The notes under the pieces are model-generated. The model saw only the letters and a program-made list of their open reading frames with translations, was not told the DNA's origin and did no database searches. A program made the position numbers and the translations under genes. Below are positions 1 through 6,512 of a stretch of 8,318 nt of DNA, piece after piece. Position 1 is the stretch's first letter. Each line of letters starts with the position of its first letter. The DNA lies in NCBI GenBank assembly GCA_905198755.1, contig CAJKDR010000042.1, forward strand, positions 1 to 8,318, read 5' to 3'. Source of the stretch: an uncultured Clostridiaceae bacterium. GTDB taxonomy: Bacteria; Bacillota; Clostridia; TANB77; CAG-508.

Positions 1-606
1 ATTTTATTGTTGATTATATATATATTATTTTATTCAATTTCTTATGCTAATAATTCCATAAATAATTTAAGCAATAGTGTATTTAGATTACATGTTATAG
101 CAAATAGTGATTCTGATGAAGATCAGAATTTGAAATATTTAGTTAGAGATGAATTAATTTCTTATATGAACACTTTATGTAAGAATGCAACAACAAAGGA
201 AGAAGTTATAGAAATAGCTAGAGAACATTCAGATGATTTTTCTAGAATTGCTAGGGACGTTATTGTTAGAAATGGTTTTAATTATGATGTAAAAATTTCA
301 ATTGGTAATTTTCCTTTTCCAACTAAACACTATGGTGATATTTCTTTACCATCAGGTTTCTATGATGCTTTAAAAGTAGAAATTGGTGAGGCTAAAGGTC
401 AAAATTGGTGGTGTGTAATGTTTCCAGAATTATGCTTTGTTGATGTATCTAATGGTATAGTTCCTGAATCTTCAAAAAAAGAATTACAAAGTTCTTTATC
501 TGATGAAAACTACAATTTAATTTCTTCAAATGATAGTGAATATAAAATTAAATTTAAGATTGTTGAACTTTTTGAAAATTCTAAAATTTTTACTGCAAAA
601 AAATAG
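1..606 (+). CDS. spoIIR: Stage II sporulation protein R, 5'-truncated by the window edge
   Basis: SpoIIR is made in the forespore, exported into the intermembrane space, and triggers the SpoIIGA protease to process pro-sigma-E in the mother cell (known from Bacillus subtilis). The frame is open from base 1 with no stop, so the true start probably lies upstream; a TTG at position 7 could serve but no ribosome binding site is visible. The first visible residues are a hydrophobic stretch ending in SYA-NNS, which fits the end of a signal peptide or membrane anchor. Family hallmarks follow: FRLHVIANSDSDEDQ near the N-terminus, then YGDISLPSGFYDALKV, then NWWCVMFPELCFVD. About 202 codons are visible, close to the usual family length, so little is missing. 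It ends at TAA 604-606, 83 bases before murA. Family assignment is very secure; the exact start is not known. Confidence 0.95.
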   Translation: MLLLIIYILFYSISYANNSINNLSNSVFRLHVIANSDSDEDQNLKYLVRDELISYMNTLCKNATTKEEVIEIAREHSDDFSRIARDVIVRNGFNYDVKISIGNFPFPTKHYGDISLPSGFYDALKVEIGEAKGQNWWCVMFPELCFVDVSNGIVPESSKKELQSSLSDENYNLISSNDSEYKIKFKIVELFENSKIFTAKK

Positions 607-635
607 TTGTTTTTTATAACACTTTATGTTATATT
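607..635 (+). promoter_or_regulatory. Possible sigma-A-type promoter for murA
   Basis: TTGTTT (607-612) and TATATT (630-635) are separated by 17 bases. The -10 matches the consensus at 5 of 6 positions, the -35 at only 3 of 6. Transcription would start near 642, inside the left arm of the hairpin at 637-667. In such AT-rich DNA a chance match is easy, so this is a weak call. Confidence 0.3.
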
Positions 636-636
636 C

Positions 637-667
637 TATAAGTAGAGTTTTTTATACTCTACTTATA
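637..667 (+). other. Strong hairpin in the spoIIR-murA gap
   Basis: Two perfectly complementary 12-base arms, 637-648 and 656-667, enclose a 7-base loop. The hairpin lies 10 bases upstream of the murA ribosome binding site. Only three T's follow the right arm, so it is a poor intrinsic terminator on the plus strand. It could be a partial terminator after spoIIR, an mRNA-stabilising or attenuating stem in the murA leader, or a protein-binding dyad. A smaller stem (615-620 with 628-633, 7-base loop) lies just upstream. The pairing is visible; the role is inference. Confidence 0.5.
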
Positions 668-676
668 TTTACTGTT

Positions 677-681
677 GGGGG
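677..681 (+). promoter_or_regulatory. Ribosome binding site that fixes the murA start
   Basis: A GGGGG run sits 8 bases before the TTG at 690. It overlaps the in-frame upstream TTG at 675, which has no Shine-Dalgarno sequence of its own. This favours 690 as the start and gives the usual family N-terminus MEKLVINGK. Confidence 0.7.
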
Positions 682-689
682 TAAACATA

Positions 690-1952
690 TTGGAAAAATT
701 AGTAATAAATGGAAAAACGCCTTTAAAAGGTGATGTAATAATAAGTGGTGCAAAAAATGCAGCTGTAGCAATACTTCCTGCAACATTGTTAATCAATGGA
801 GTTTGTACAATTGATAATTTACCAAATATAAGTGATGTAAAAATTTATTGTGATATATTACAGGATATTGGTGCAAAAATAACTTGGAATAATGAACATG
901 AAATAACTATAGATACAACAGAAGTTAATAGTTTTAATACTCCTTTGGAAAAAACAAGTAAGTTTAGAGCTTCTTATTATTTAATAGGTTCTTTACTTGG
1001 TAGATTTAAACACGCACAAGTTGGTATGCCTGGTGGATGTAATTTAGGGGCAAGACCTATTGACCAACATATAAAAGCTTTTGAAGCATTAGGTGCTAAA
1101 GTAGATGTTTCTAAAGGGAAGATTGTAGCTTCTGCTGAAAAACTTGTTGGTAATTCAATATATTTAGATGTTGTTTCTGTTGGAGCAACAATTAATGCTA
1201 TGTTAGCAGCTGTTCTTGCAGAAGGTACAACTGTTATCGACAACGTAGCTAAAGAACCTCATATAGTTGATGTGGCAAATTTTTTAAACACAATGGGTGC
1301 CGATATTCGTGGTGCTGGTACAGATGTTATTAAAGTTAATGGAGTAAAAGAATTACATGGTAATGCTACATATTCTGTAGTTCCTGATCAAATAGAAGCT
1401 GGAACTTTTATGCTTGCTGCTGTTGCAAGTAGAGGTGATATAACAGTAAGAAATTGTATAACAAAACATTTAGAGCCATTAACAGCAAAAATAATAGAAA
1501 TGGGTGCACATGCAGAAGATATTGATGGTGACAATATTAGAGTATGGTGCGACTCAAGACCAAGAAAAATAAATATAAAGACTTTACCTTATCCAGGTTT
1601 TCCAACTGATTTGCAACCTCAAATGGGTGTTGCTTTATCAACTGCAGAAGGTACAAGTATTATTAATGAGAGTATTTGGGAATCTAGATTTCAATATACT
1701 GAAGAGTTAAATAAAATGGGAGCAAATATTTCAGCACATGGAAAAACCGCAGTATTTGATGGAGTTGAAAGTTTATCTGGTGCTCCTGTTTATGCAACAG
1801 ATTTAAGAGCTGGTGCTGCTTTAATAATTGCAGGAGTTAGTGCCGATGGTACTACTGAAATATATAACCTTGAACATATAGATAGAGGTTATGAAAACAT
1901 AGAAGATAAATTTAGAAAATTAGGTGCAGATATAGAAAGAGTCGAAGAATAA
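690..1952 (+). CDS. murA: UDP-N-acetylglucosamine 1-carboxyvinyltransferase (MurA)
   Basis: MurA transfers enolpyruvate from PEP to UDP-GlcNAc, the first committed cytoplasmic step of peptidoglycan synthesis and the fosfomycin target. The protein is 420 residues, normal for the family, starting at TTG 690 (MEKLVINGK). Visible active-site residues are K22-N23 in SGAKNA, R93, C117 in PGGCNLGARP (the PEP-binding, fosfomycin-alkylated cysteine), D307 in PGFPTDLQPQ, R373 in DLRAGAALI and R399 in HIDRGYENIEDK. The two-lobed EPSP-synthase fold is complete. Because the cysteine is kept rather than replaced by aspartate, intrinsic fosfomycin resistance at this enzyme is not expected. Many Firmicutes have two MurA paralogues, and which one this is cannot be told from sequence alone. 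The stop codon directly abuts the ATG of the next gene, which implies co-transcription and translational coupling. Confidence 0.97.
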   Translation: MEKLVINGKTPLKGDVIISGAKNAAVAILPATLLINGVCTIDNLPNISDVKIYCDILQDIGAKITWNNEHEITIDTTEVNSFNTPLEKTSKFRASYYLIGSLLGRFKHAQVGMPGGCNLGARPIDQHIKAFEALGAKVDVSKGKIVASAEKLVGNSIYLDVVSVGATINAMLAAVLAEGTTVIDNVAKEPHIVDVANFLNTMGADIRGAGTDVIKVNGVKELHGNATYSVVPDQIEAGTFMLAAVASRGDITVRNCITKHLEPLTAKIIEMGAHAEDIDGDNIRVWCDSRPRKINIKTLPYPGFPTDLQPQMGVALSTAEGTSIINESIWESRFQYTEELNKMGANISAHGKTAVFDGVESLSGAPVYATDLRAGAALIIAGVSADGTTEIYNLEHIDRGYENIEDKFRKLGADIERVEE

Positions 1953-2732
1953 ATGTTAAAGTTTTGTAGTTTATATAGTGGTAGTTCAGGTAATAGCTTT
2001 TTTGTACAAAGTGATAATTCAAAAATATTAGTAGATGCTGGAGTTAGCTGTAAAAAAATTGTTGATGCTCTAGCATCTATTAATGTTGATATCTTGTCTA
2101 TCGATGCTGTATTAGTTACTCATGAACACACTGACCACACTCAAAGCATTGGTACTATTTCAAAAAAATATAATATTCCTGTATATGCCAATAGAAAAAC
2201 TTGGCTTGCAATGCCTGTGCAAATGAAAAAAATCTCTGAAAATAACATTTTTTATTTTAGTAATAATGAAGACTTTAAAATTAAGGATTTAAAAATATTT
2301 CCTTTTAATATTCCTCATGATGCTGCCAATCCTTGTGGATTTAATATTTCTAATGGTGATGCAAAAATCAGTATTGCAACAGATATTGGACATATGGATA
2401 ATAAGATTTTAAATAATTTAAAAAATTCTAAATTTATTCTTTTGGAGTCTAATTATGAACCCGAAGTATTAAAATGTAGTCCTTACCCTTATAGATTAAA
2501 AGAAAGAATTGCAAGTCCTTTAGGACATTTATCTAATATAGATGCTGGAAAAGCTATAGATTACCTATCAAATTATGGATTAGAAACAGCTATGCTTGGA
2601 CATCTTAGCAAAGAAAATAACTTTCCAGAACTAGCTTATAAGAGCGTATTAGAGCAAATCCAAAATTCAGATTCATTACATTTGGAAGTTGCTAGTAGAT
2701 TCGAACCTTCTAAATTTTTTGATATCGGTTAA
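1953..2732 (+). CDS. MBL-fold metallohydrolase, YycJ/WalJ family
   Basis: A 259-residue cytoplasmic metallo-beta-lactamase-fold protein. Metal ligands are visible in order: H57-x-H59-x-D61-H62 in VTHEHTDH, H122 in NIPHDAANPCGF, D144 in ATDIGHMD, and C-terminal GHLS histidines at H192 and H217. The opening MLKFCSLYSGSSGNSFFV is characteristic of the YycJ/WalJ group, which in Bacillus and streptococci is encoded with the WalRK two-component system and has been linked to cell division and DNA repair; biochemical activity is thought to be nuclease-like. No walRK genes are present here. The ATG follows the murA stop with zero spacing and only a weak GA-rich Shine-Dalgarno within the murA end, so translation probably depends on coupling. 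Family is confident; the physiological substrate is not established from sequence. Confidence 0.88.
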   Translation: MLKFCSLYSGSSGNSFFVQSDNSKILVDAGVSCKKIVDALASINVDILSIDAVLVTHEHTDHTQSIGTISKKYNIPVYANRKTWLAMPVQMKKISENNIFYFSNNEDFKIKDLKIFPFNIPHDAANPCGFNISNGDAKISIATDIGHMDNKILNNLKNSKFILLESNYEPEVLKCSPYPYRLKERIASPLGHLSNIDAGKAIDYLSNYGLETAMLGHLSKENNFPELAYKSVLEQIQNSDSLHLEVASRFEPSKFFDIG

Positions 2733-2737
2733 AGGAG
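2731..2737 (+). promoter_or_regulatory. Strong ribosome binding site of rlmH
   Basis: AAAGGAG lies 6 bases before the rlmH ATG and overlaps the TAA stop of the preceding gene (2730-2732), so terminating ribosomes meet it directly. Confidence 0.75.
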
Positions 2738-2743
2738 ATTTAT

Positions 2744-3226
2744 ATGTTAAATATAAATATAATTTGTGTAGGAAAATTAAAAGAAACTTATCTTAAAGAT
2801 GCTGTTAATGAATATTCTAAAAGATTACAAAAATATTGTAATCTTGAAATTACAGAATTAGCTGATGAAAAATTACCTAATAAATTAAACCCTAGCTTAA
2901 TTAGCGATATAAAAAATAAAGAATGTAATAAAATATTGCAGGCTATACATAAAGATTCTTTTGTATTTTGTTTAGACTTAAAAGGAAAAAATTTTTCTTC
3001 AGAAGAATTTTCACAAAAGATTGATGACATAGCTTTAAATTCTAATAGTCATATTACTTTTATTATAGGTGGTACACTTGGTTTAAATGATGACGTCTTA
3101 AAAGTTTCAAATGAAAAAATATCTTTTTCTAAAATGACTTTTCCTCATCAATTAATACGTGTATTTTTACTAGAACAAATCTTTAGAGCTTTCAAAATTT
3201 CAAAAGGAGAAACTTACCATTGGTAA
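2744..3226 (+). CDS. rlmH: 23S rRNA (pseudouridine1915-N3)-methyltransferase RlmH
   Basis: RlmH uses S-adenosylmethionine to methylate N3 of pseudouridine 1915 in helix 69 of 23S rRNA on assembled 70S ribosomes. The protein is 160 residues, standard for this small SPOUT (trefoil-knot) family. Visible hallmarks are the N-terminal INIICVGKLKETYLKDAVNEYSKRL, the SAM-binding loop IIGGTLGLND (G109-G110), FPHQLIRVFLLEQIFRAFKI with H135, and the conserved tail KGETYH. The family usually ends in a YH-x tail; here it ends YHW. It is the last gene of the murA run, 11 bases after the previous stop. An intrinsic terminator starts inside its last codons, so the coding end doubles as terminator stem. Confidence 0.96.
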   Translation: MLNINIICVGKLKETYLKDAVNEYSKRLQKYCNLEITELADEKLPNKLNPSLISDIKNKECNKILQAIHKDSFVFCLDLKGKNFSSEEFSQKIDDIALNSNSHITFIIGGTLGLNDDVLKVSNEKISFSKMTFPHQLIRVFLLEQIFRAFKISKGETYHW

Positions 3227-3243
3227 GTTTTTTTGTTTTTTTT
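3210..3243 (+). terminator. Rho-independent terminator overlapping the end of rlmH
   Basis: A perfect 9-base stem (AAACTTACC 3210-3218 with GGTAAGTTT 3222-3230, 3-base loop) is followed by a T-rich run to 3243 broken by a single G. The left arm encodes the last residues of RlmH and the right arm contains the stop codon (3224-3226). It ends the murA-yycJ-rlmH transcript. Confidence 0.9.
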
Positions 3244-3296
3244 GTCGAATTTAGTCTTACGATTTTTCTTGTATATTTTTACGTTTTATTGTAGAC

Positions 3297-3302
3297 TATA
3301 AT
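3297..3302 (+). promoter_or_regulatory. Possible -10 element upstream of comM
   Basis: A perfect TATAAT lies 75 bases before the comM ATG, in the 134-base gap between the terminator and comM. A promoter is expected here because the preceding operon terminates at 3243. No convincing -35 hexamer is found at 16-18 bases spacing, and the gap is so AT-rich that the match may be chance. Confidence 0.3.
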
Positions 3303-3377
3303 TATATTTTTTCTTTTAAAATTTTTTCTAAAAATTTTCCAATTAAATTTATAATTTTATAAAATGAAGGTGATAAA

Positions 3378-4913
3378 ATGTTATCTGTTGTTAAGAGTAT
3401 GTCTCTTATCGGTTTAGATGGACATCTAATTAATGTTCAAGTTGATGTCTCAAGCGGTATGCCTTGCTGGGAAATTGTTGGCTTACCAGATATCAGTGTT
3501 AAAGAATCAAAAGAACGAGTTAGAACTTCTATAAAAAATTCCGGATATGAATTTTTAAGTAGGCGTATTGTTATAAACCTTGCTCCTGCCGATATAAAAA
3601 AAGAAGGTTCTTCATTTGACTTGCCTATTGCTATAGGAATTTTAATTTGTAGTGAGCAAATTAAGCAAACCTCTTTTGATGATACTATCTTTATAGGAGA
3701 ATTATCATTAGATGGTACAATAAATAGAGTAAATGGTATTTTACCTATATGTATAGAGGCCAGAAAACTTAGAATTAAAAGAGTTATCGTTCCAATAGAG
3801 AACACAAAAGAAGCTTCAATAGTTAGTGATATTGAAATAATAGGTGTAAAAAGCTTAAGTGAAGTAGTAAAATATTTAAATTCTGAAATTGATATTACAC
3901 CATATAAAACTGACATAAATGAATTGTTTAATAATAAAAGTAAAACCGTTTTTGACTTTTCTGAAGTTAAAGGTCAAGAAAATATAAAAAGAGCTTTAGA
4001 AATTGCCGCAGCTGGTGGACACAATTGTTTATTAGTAGGTTCGCCTGGTTCTGGTAAAACTATGATGGCAAGAAGAATTCCTTCTATTTTACCTGACTTA
4101 AATTTTAATGAAGCATTAGAAATTACAAAAATACATAGTATTTCTGGTAATTTAGAAAAAGATGTTGGACTTATAACTGCTAGACCTTTTAGAGCCCCTC
4201 ATCACACTGTTTCTTCAACCTCTCTTATTGGTGGTGGCCGAATTCCTAAACCAGGAGAGATTAGTCTTGCTCATAATGGTGTTTTATTCTTAGATGAACT
4301 TCCGGAATTCAATAAAAGTACATTAGAAGTATTGAGAGGACCTTTAGAAGATGGTATAGTTACAATAAGTAGAGTTAATGCTACATTAACATACCCATGC
4401 AATTTTATGTTTGTTGCTTCAATGAATCCATGTCCTTGTGGTTTTTTCGGTTCAAAAGATAAAACTTGTACTTGTTCTGAACAATCAATAAGTAGATATA
4501 TGAATAAAATTAGTGGTCCATTATTAGATAGAATAGATATTCAAATTGAAGTAACTCCAGTGAAATATAAAAATTTAAATAGTTCTTCAAAAGAAGAATC
4601 TTCTTTTGAAATTAAAAAGCGTGTTAATTTTGCAAGAAAAATACAGCAAAATAGATATAAACAAGATAAAATTTATTCCAATTCTCAATTAACCCCAAAA
4701 TTAATAGAAAAATATTGTGCATTAGATTTAGAAAGTCAAAAATTATTAGAAACTGCCTTTAAAAAATTAGGTCTCAGTGCAAGAGCTTATAGTAGAATTT
4801 TAAAAGTAGCTAGAACAATTGCCGATTTAGAAAATAAAGAAAATATTGAACTTTCTCACATAGCTGAAGCAATTCAATACAGAAGTTTAGATAAAAAATA
4901 TTGGAGAAATTAA
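3378..4913 (+). CDS. comM: ComM/YifB family AAA+ ATPase (Mg-chelatase-like)
   Basis: In Vibrio and other naturally transformable bacteria ComM is a hexameric helicase that promotes branch migration during integration of incoming DNA; many non-competent bacteria also carry it. The protein has 511 residues, full length. An N-terminal Lon-protease-like (ChlI) domain spans roughly residues 15-140, from GLDGHLINVQVDVSSGMP. Walker A GSPGSGKT is at 221-228 and Walker B VLFLDE at 302-307. A cysteine cluster NPCPCGFFGSKDKTCTCS starts near residue 350, as is typical of the family, and the C-terminal Mg-chelatase domain ends in SARAYSRILKVARTIADL. The ATG at 3378 is preceded by AAGGTGAT at suitable spacing. 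It heads an operon with dprA, whose ATG lies 2 bases beyond the comM stop, supporting a recombination or transformation role. Confidence 0.95.
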   Translation: MLSVVKSMSLIGLDGHLINVQVDVSSGMPCWEIVGLPDISVKESKERVRTSIKNSGYEFLSRRIVINLAPADIKKEGSSFDLPIAIGILICSEQIKQTSFDDTIFIGELSLDGTINRVNGILPICIEARKLRIKRVIVPIENTKEASIVSDIEIIGVKSLSEVVKYLNSEIDITPYKTDINELFNNKSKTVFDFSEVKGQENIKRALEIAAAGGHNCLLVGSPGSGKTMMARRIPSILPDLNFNEALEITKIHSISGNLEKDVGLITARPFRAPHHTVSSTSLIGGGRIPKPGEISLAHNGVLFLDELPEFNKSTLEVLRGPLEDGIVTISRVNATLTYPCNFMFVASMNPCPCGFFGSKDKTCTCSEQSISRYMNKISGPLLDRIDIQIEVTPVKYKNLNSSSKEESSFEIKKRVNFARKIQQNRYKQDKIYSNSQLTPKLIEKYCALDLESQKLLETAFKKLGLSARAYSRILKVARTIADLENKENIELSHIAEAIQYRSLDKKYWRN

Positions 4914-4915
4914 CA

Positions 4916-5782
4916 ATGTTAGAATTAAATATTTCAGATGAATTATACCCCAAAAAACTTTTATTACTTAGGAAACCACCTCAAAAGTTATTTATAGAAG
5001 GTAATATAGAATTGCTAAACAATCCAACTTTAGCCATAGTTGGTTCTAGAAAAATTACTGAATATGGTAAAAAATATGCTGCTCTTTTTTCTTCTAAAAT
5101 TTCCTCTTACGGAGTATCTATCATTAGTGGATTAGCCCTAGGAATTGATACAGTAGCTCATGAAAATTCTAAAAACTCCTCTGGTAAAACAATTGCTGTT
5201 ATAGGTTCAGGATTTAATAAAATATTTCCAGAAGAAAACTCTGTTCTCGCAAAACAAATTATCGATTTTGGTGGTTGCATTATATCCGAATATCCACCAG
5301 ATTCAAAAGTAGATATGAAGAATTTTCCTAGACGAAATCATATAATTTGTGGATTGTCAGATGGTATTTTAGTTATTGAAGCAGCTAAAAAAAGCGGTAG
5401 CACATTAACTGGAAATCTTGGTCTAAGTTATAATAAAAATGTGTTTTGTATTCCCAGAAATATTGGCGAAATTAAAGGAACTGGTACTAATGATTTAATA
5501 AAGAAAGGTGCAAAGCTTGTTACTAGTCCACAAGATATTTTGCAAGAATTTAATATAAATTATGAATTTACCTTTAAACAAGAGCTAACTTCTTTACCAA
5601 CTATTAATATAAAACCTGAATATCAAGAAATTTTTAATCTTTTTTCTACCACTCCAATTAGCCTTGAGGAACTATGTAAAAAAAGTAAATTATCTATATC
5701 TGAAATTAATCAAAAATTAACATTAATGGAAATTGAAGGCTATATAAAAAGCTTGCCAGGAAACAAATTTGAAAGGTTATAA
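4916..5782 (+). CDS. dprA: DNA-processing protein DprA (Smf)
   Basis: DprA binds single-stranded DNA entering during transformation and loads RecA on it. The protein has 288 residues when started at ATG 4916, which has GGAG 9 bases upstream inside comM; an upstream in-frame TTG at 4901 overlaps comM and is less likely. The Rossmann-like core is clear: TLAIVGSRKITEYGKKYA (G43-S44-R45), SGLALGIDTVAH (71-82), PRRNHIICGLSDGILVIEA (from 138), SGSTLTG (160-166) and the CIPRNIGEIKGTGTNDLIKKGA segment. A C-terminal winged-helix-like region covers about 230-288 (EIFNLFSTTPISLEELCKKSKLS). The N-terminal SAM-like domain found in many DprA proteins is absent: the conserved YPKKLLLLRKPPQKLFIEGN block begins at residue 11. 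It sits between comM and yraN with minimal spacing. Confidence 0.95.
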   Translation: MLELNISDELYPKKLLLLRKPPQKLFIEGNIELLNNPTLAIVGSRKITEYGKKYAALFSSKISSYGVSIISGLALGIDTVAHENSKNSSGKTIAVIGSGFNKIFPEENSVLAKQIIDFGGCIISEYPPDSKVDMKNFPRRNHIICGLSDGILVIEAAKKSGSTLTGNLGLSYNKNVFCIPRNIGEIKGTGTNDLIKKGAKLVTSPQDILQEFNINYEFTFKQELTSLPTINIKPEYQEIFNLFSTTPISLEELCKKSKLSISEINQKLTLMEIEGYIKSLPGNKFERL

Positions 5783-5785
5783 ATC

Positions 5786-6145
5786 ATGTATAATTCACAC
5801 GAATTAGGTATTCAAGGAGAAAATGTTGCAACAAAATATTTACTTAGCCAAGGATATAAAATTATCGAAAGAAATTTTTATTGTTATTTTGGTGAAATTG
5901 ATATAATTGCACAACATAAAAACGAATATGTTTTTATTGAAGTAAAAACAAGAACAAATTCCAAGTATGGAAAACCTGTTGAAGCTGTTACACATATAAA
6001 ACAAAAGCATATATGGAAATCTACAGAATATTATTTATATTCGAAAAAATTAAAAGATGTATTTGTTAGAATTGATGTAATAGAAGTTTATTTTAAGGAC
6101 AATAAATTCTTTGTACATCATATAAAAAATGCAATAAATGTATAA
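5786..6145 (+). CDS. yraN: YraN family (UPF0102) nuclease-fold protein
   Basis: A 119-residue protein of the YraN/UPF0102 family, which has a restriction-endonuclease/Holliday-junction-resolvase-like fold; its cellular role is not settled. Visible hallmarks are ELGIQGENVATKYLLSQGYKIIERNF at the N-terminus, then YFGEIDIIAQHKNEYVFIEVKTRTN. E12, D39, E52 and K54 form a PD-(D/E)xK-like constellation. Length is normal for the family. The ATG lies 3 bases after the dprA stop, with an AAAGG-like site inside the end of dprA. In many bacteria this gene is found near rnhB, dprA or comM, so the context fits. It is the last gene of the comM operon and ends one base before the hairpin shared with the opposing tRNA gene. 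Confidence 0.92.
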   Translation: MYNSHELGIQGENVATKYLLSQGYKIIERNFYCYFGEIDIIAQHKNEYVFIEVKTRTNSKYGKPVEAVTHIKQKHIWKSTEYYLYSKKLKDVFVRIDVIEVYFKDNKFFVHHIKNAINV

Positions 6146-6171
6146 AAAGAACATAGCTTAGCTATGTTCTT

Positions 6172-6172
<1 letters not shown>
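6146..6172 (-). terminator. Terminator hairpin between convergent yraN and tRNA-Arg
   Basis: A perfect 12-base stem (6146-6157 with 6161-6172) has a 3-base loop. Read on the minus strand it starts at the final A of the tRNA CCA end and runs into TTTTTAT, a reasonable U-tract for ending the tRNA transcript. Read on the plus strand the T-run is only the three T's of the stem, so it would be a weaker terminator for the comM-dprA-yraN operon. A bidirectional role is plausible. Confidence 0.8.
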
Positions 6173-6248
<76 letters not shown>

Positions 6249-6270
6249 ATTTTTCTCAAACGCATATATA

Positions 6271-6299
6271 ATAATAGCACCTTTTCTTTAGTTTGTCAA
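6271..6299 (-). promoter_or_regulatory. Promoter of the tRNA-Arg gene
   Basis: On the minus strand, a perfect TTGACA -35 (complement of 6294-6299) is followed after 17 bases by TATTAT (complement of 6271-6276), a 5-of-6 match to the -10 consensus. Transcription would start near 6264, about 16 bases before the mature tRNA 5' end. This is the best promoter in the window and fits a stable-RNA gene. Confidence 0.85.
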
Positions 6300-6352
6300 T
6301 TATTATAACTGATTTTTTTCATTTTTTTTAATAAATATTTTTTCTCCTTTTT

Positions 6353-6380
6353 TCGACATAAGAATTTATAATTTTATGAT
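6353..6380 (+). promoter_or_regulatory. Candidate upstream promoter of the NRPS gene (P1)
   Basis: TCGACA (6353-6358) and TATGAT (6375-6380) are separated by 16 bases, each matching its consensus at 5 of 6 positions. Transcription would start near 6387 and give a leader of about 125 bases that includes the palindrome at 6423-6460. Its -10 adjoins the first of the phased repeats, so a bound regulator could affect it. Confidence 0.45.
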
Positions 6381-6421
6381 ATATTACATATATGTTACAT
6401 AAATATATTTTTTATGTTACA
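6380..6421 (+). repeat. Three 9-bp direct repeats in 11-bp register
   Basis: TATATTACA (6380-6388), TATGTTACA (6391-6399) and TATGTTACA (6413-6421) start at offsets 0, 11 and 33. All therefore face the same side of the helix, with one register skipped. The last two are identical; the first differs at one base. OmpR/PhoB-type response regulators commonly bind direct repeats at 11-bp spacing, so this is a candidate operator for the NRPS gene. Repeat positions are seen; the function is inferred. Confidence 0.5.
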
Positions 6422-6422
6422 A

Positions 6423-6460
6423 ATCGCTAGAAATCGTTTATTTAAATAGTTTCTATCGAT
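6423..6460 (+). repeat. 38-bp imperfect palindrome upstream of the NRPS gene
   Basis: Dyad symmetry is centred between 6441 and 6442. Outer arms ATCGCTAGAAA (6423-6433) and TTTCTATCGAT (6450-6460) pair at 10 of 11 positions, and inner TTTA/TAAA (6437-6440 with 6443-6446) also pairs. The right arm ends on the first base of a TATAAT at 6460-6465. It may be a repressor operator or, if transcribed from the upstream promoter, an mRNA hairpin. Confidence 0.5.
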
Positions 6461-6465
6461 ATAAT
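6437..6465 (+). promoter_or_regulatory. Candidate proximal promoter of the NRPS gene (P2)
   Basis: A perfect TATAAT (6460-6465) has a weak TTTATT (6437-6442) 17 bases upstream. A start near 6472 would leave a leader of about 40 bases. The weak -35 and the overlapping palindrome would suit a promoter needing an activator, with the phased repeats lying upstream of its -35. The sequence alone cannot say whether P1 or P2 is used. Confidence 0.35.
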
Positions 6466-6501
6466 TATCATGTGTTATTAGGTTAATACATAAAGTGAAA
6501 T

Positions 6502-6505
6502 GGGG
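6502..6505 (+). promoter_or_regulatory. Ribosome binding site of the NRPS gene
   Basis: A GGGG run lies 7 bases before the ATG at 6513. It stands out in AT-rich surroundings and supports this start. Another ATG at 6500 is out of frame. Confidence 0.6.
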
Positions 6506-6512
6506 CGCTATT

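Noticed and set aside
675..689. Upstream TTG start for murA, adding five residues
   Set aside because: This TTG overlaps the GGGGG Shine-Dalgarno of the TTG at 690 and has no site of its own; the family N-terminus matches the later start.
977..1243. Open reading frame on the minus strand inside murA
   Set aside because: It is antisense to conserved MurA sequence including the catalytic cysteine region, has no ribosome binding site and resembles no family.
2788..3030. Minus-strand open frame inside rlmH
   Set aside because: It is a shadow of a clearly conserved gene; low-complexity translation and no start signals.
3437..3916. Minus-strand open frame of 159 codons inside comM
   Set aside because: It lies opposite the conserved ComM N-terminal domain. 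Its length reflects codon bias of the sense strand and no independent signals support it.
4901..4915. Upstream TTG start for dprA, overlapping comM
   Set aside because: The TTG overlaps the GGAG that serves the ATG at 4916, and extra residues are not part of the family.
6471..6492. Possible small dyad just upstream of the NRPS ribosome binding site
   Set aside because: Pairing requires a bulge or several mismatches and is no better than expected in AT-rich DNA.
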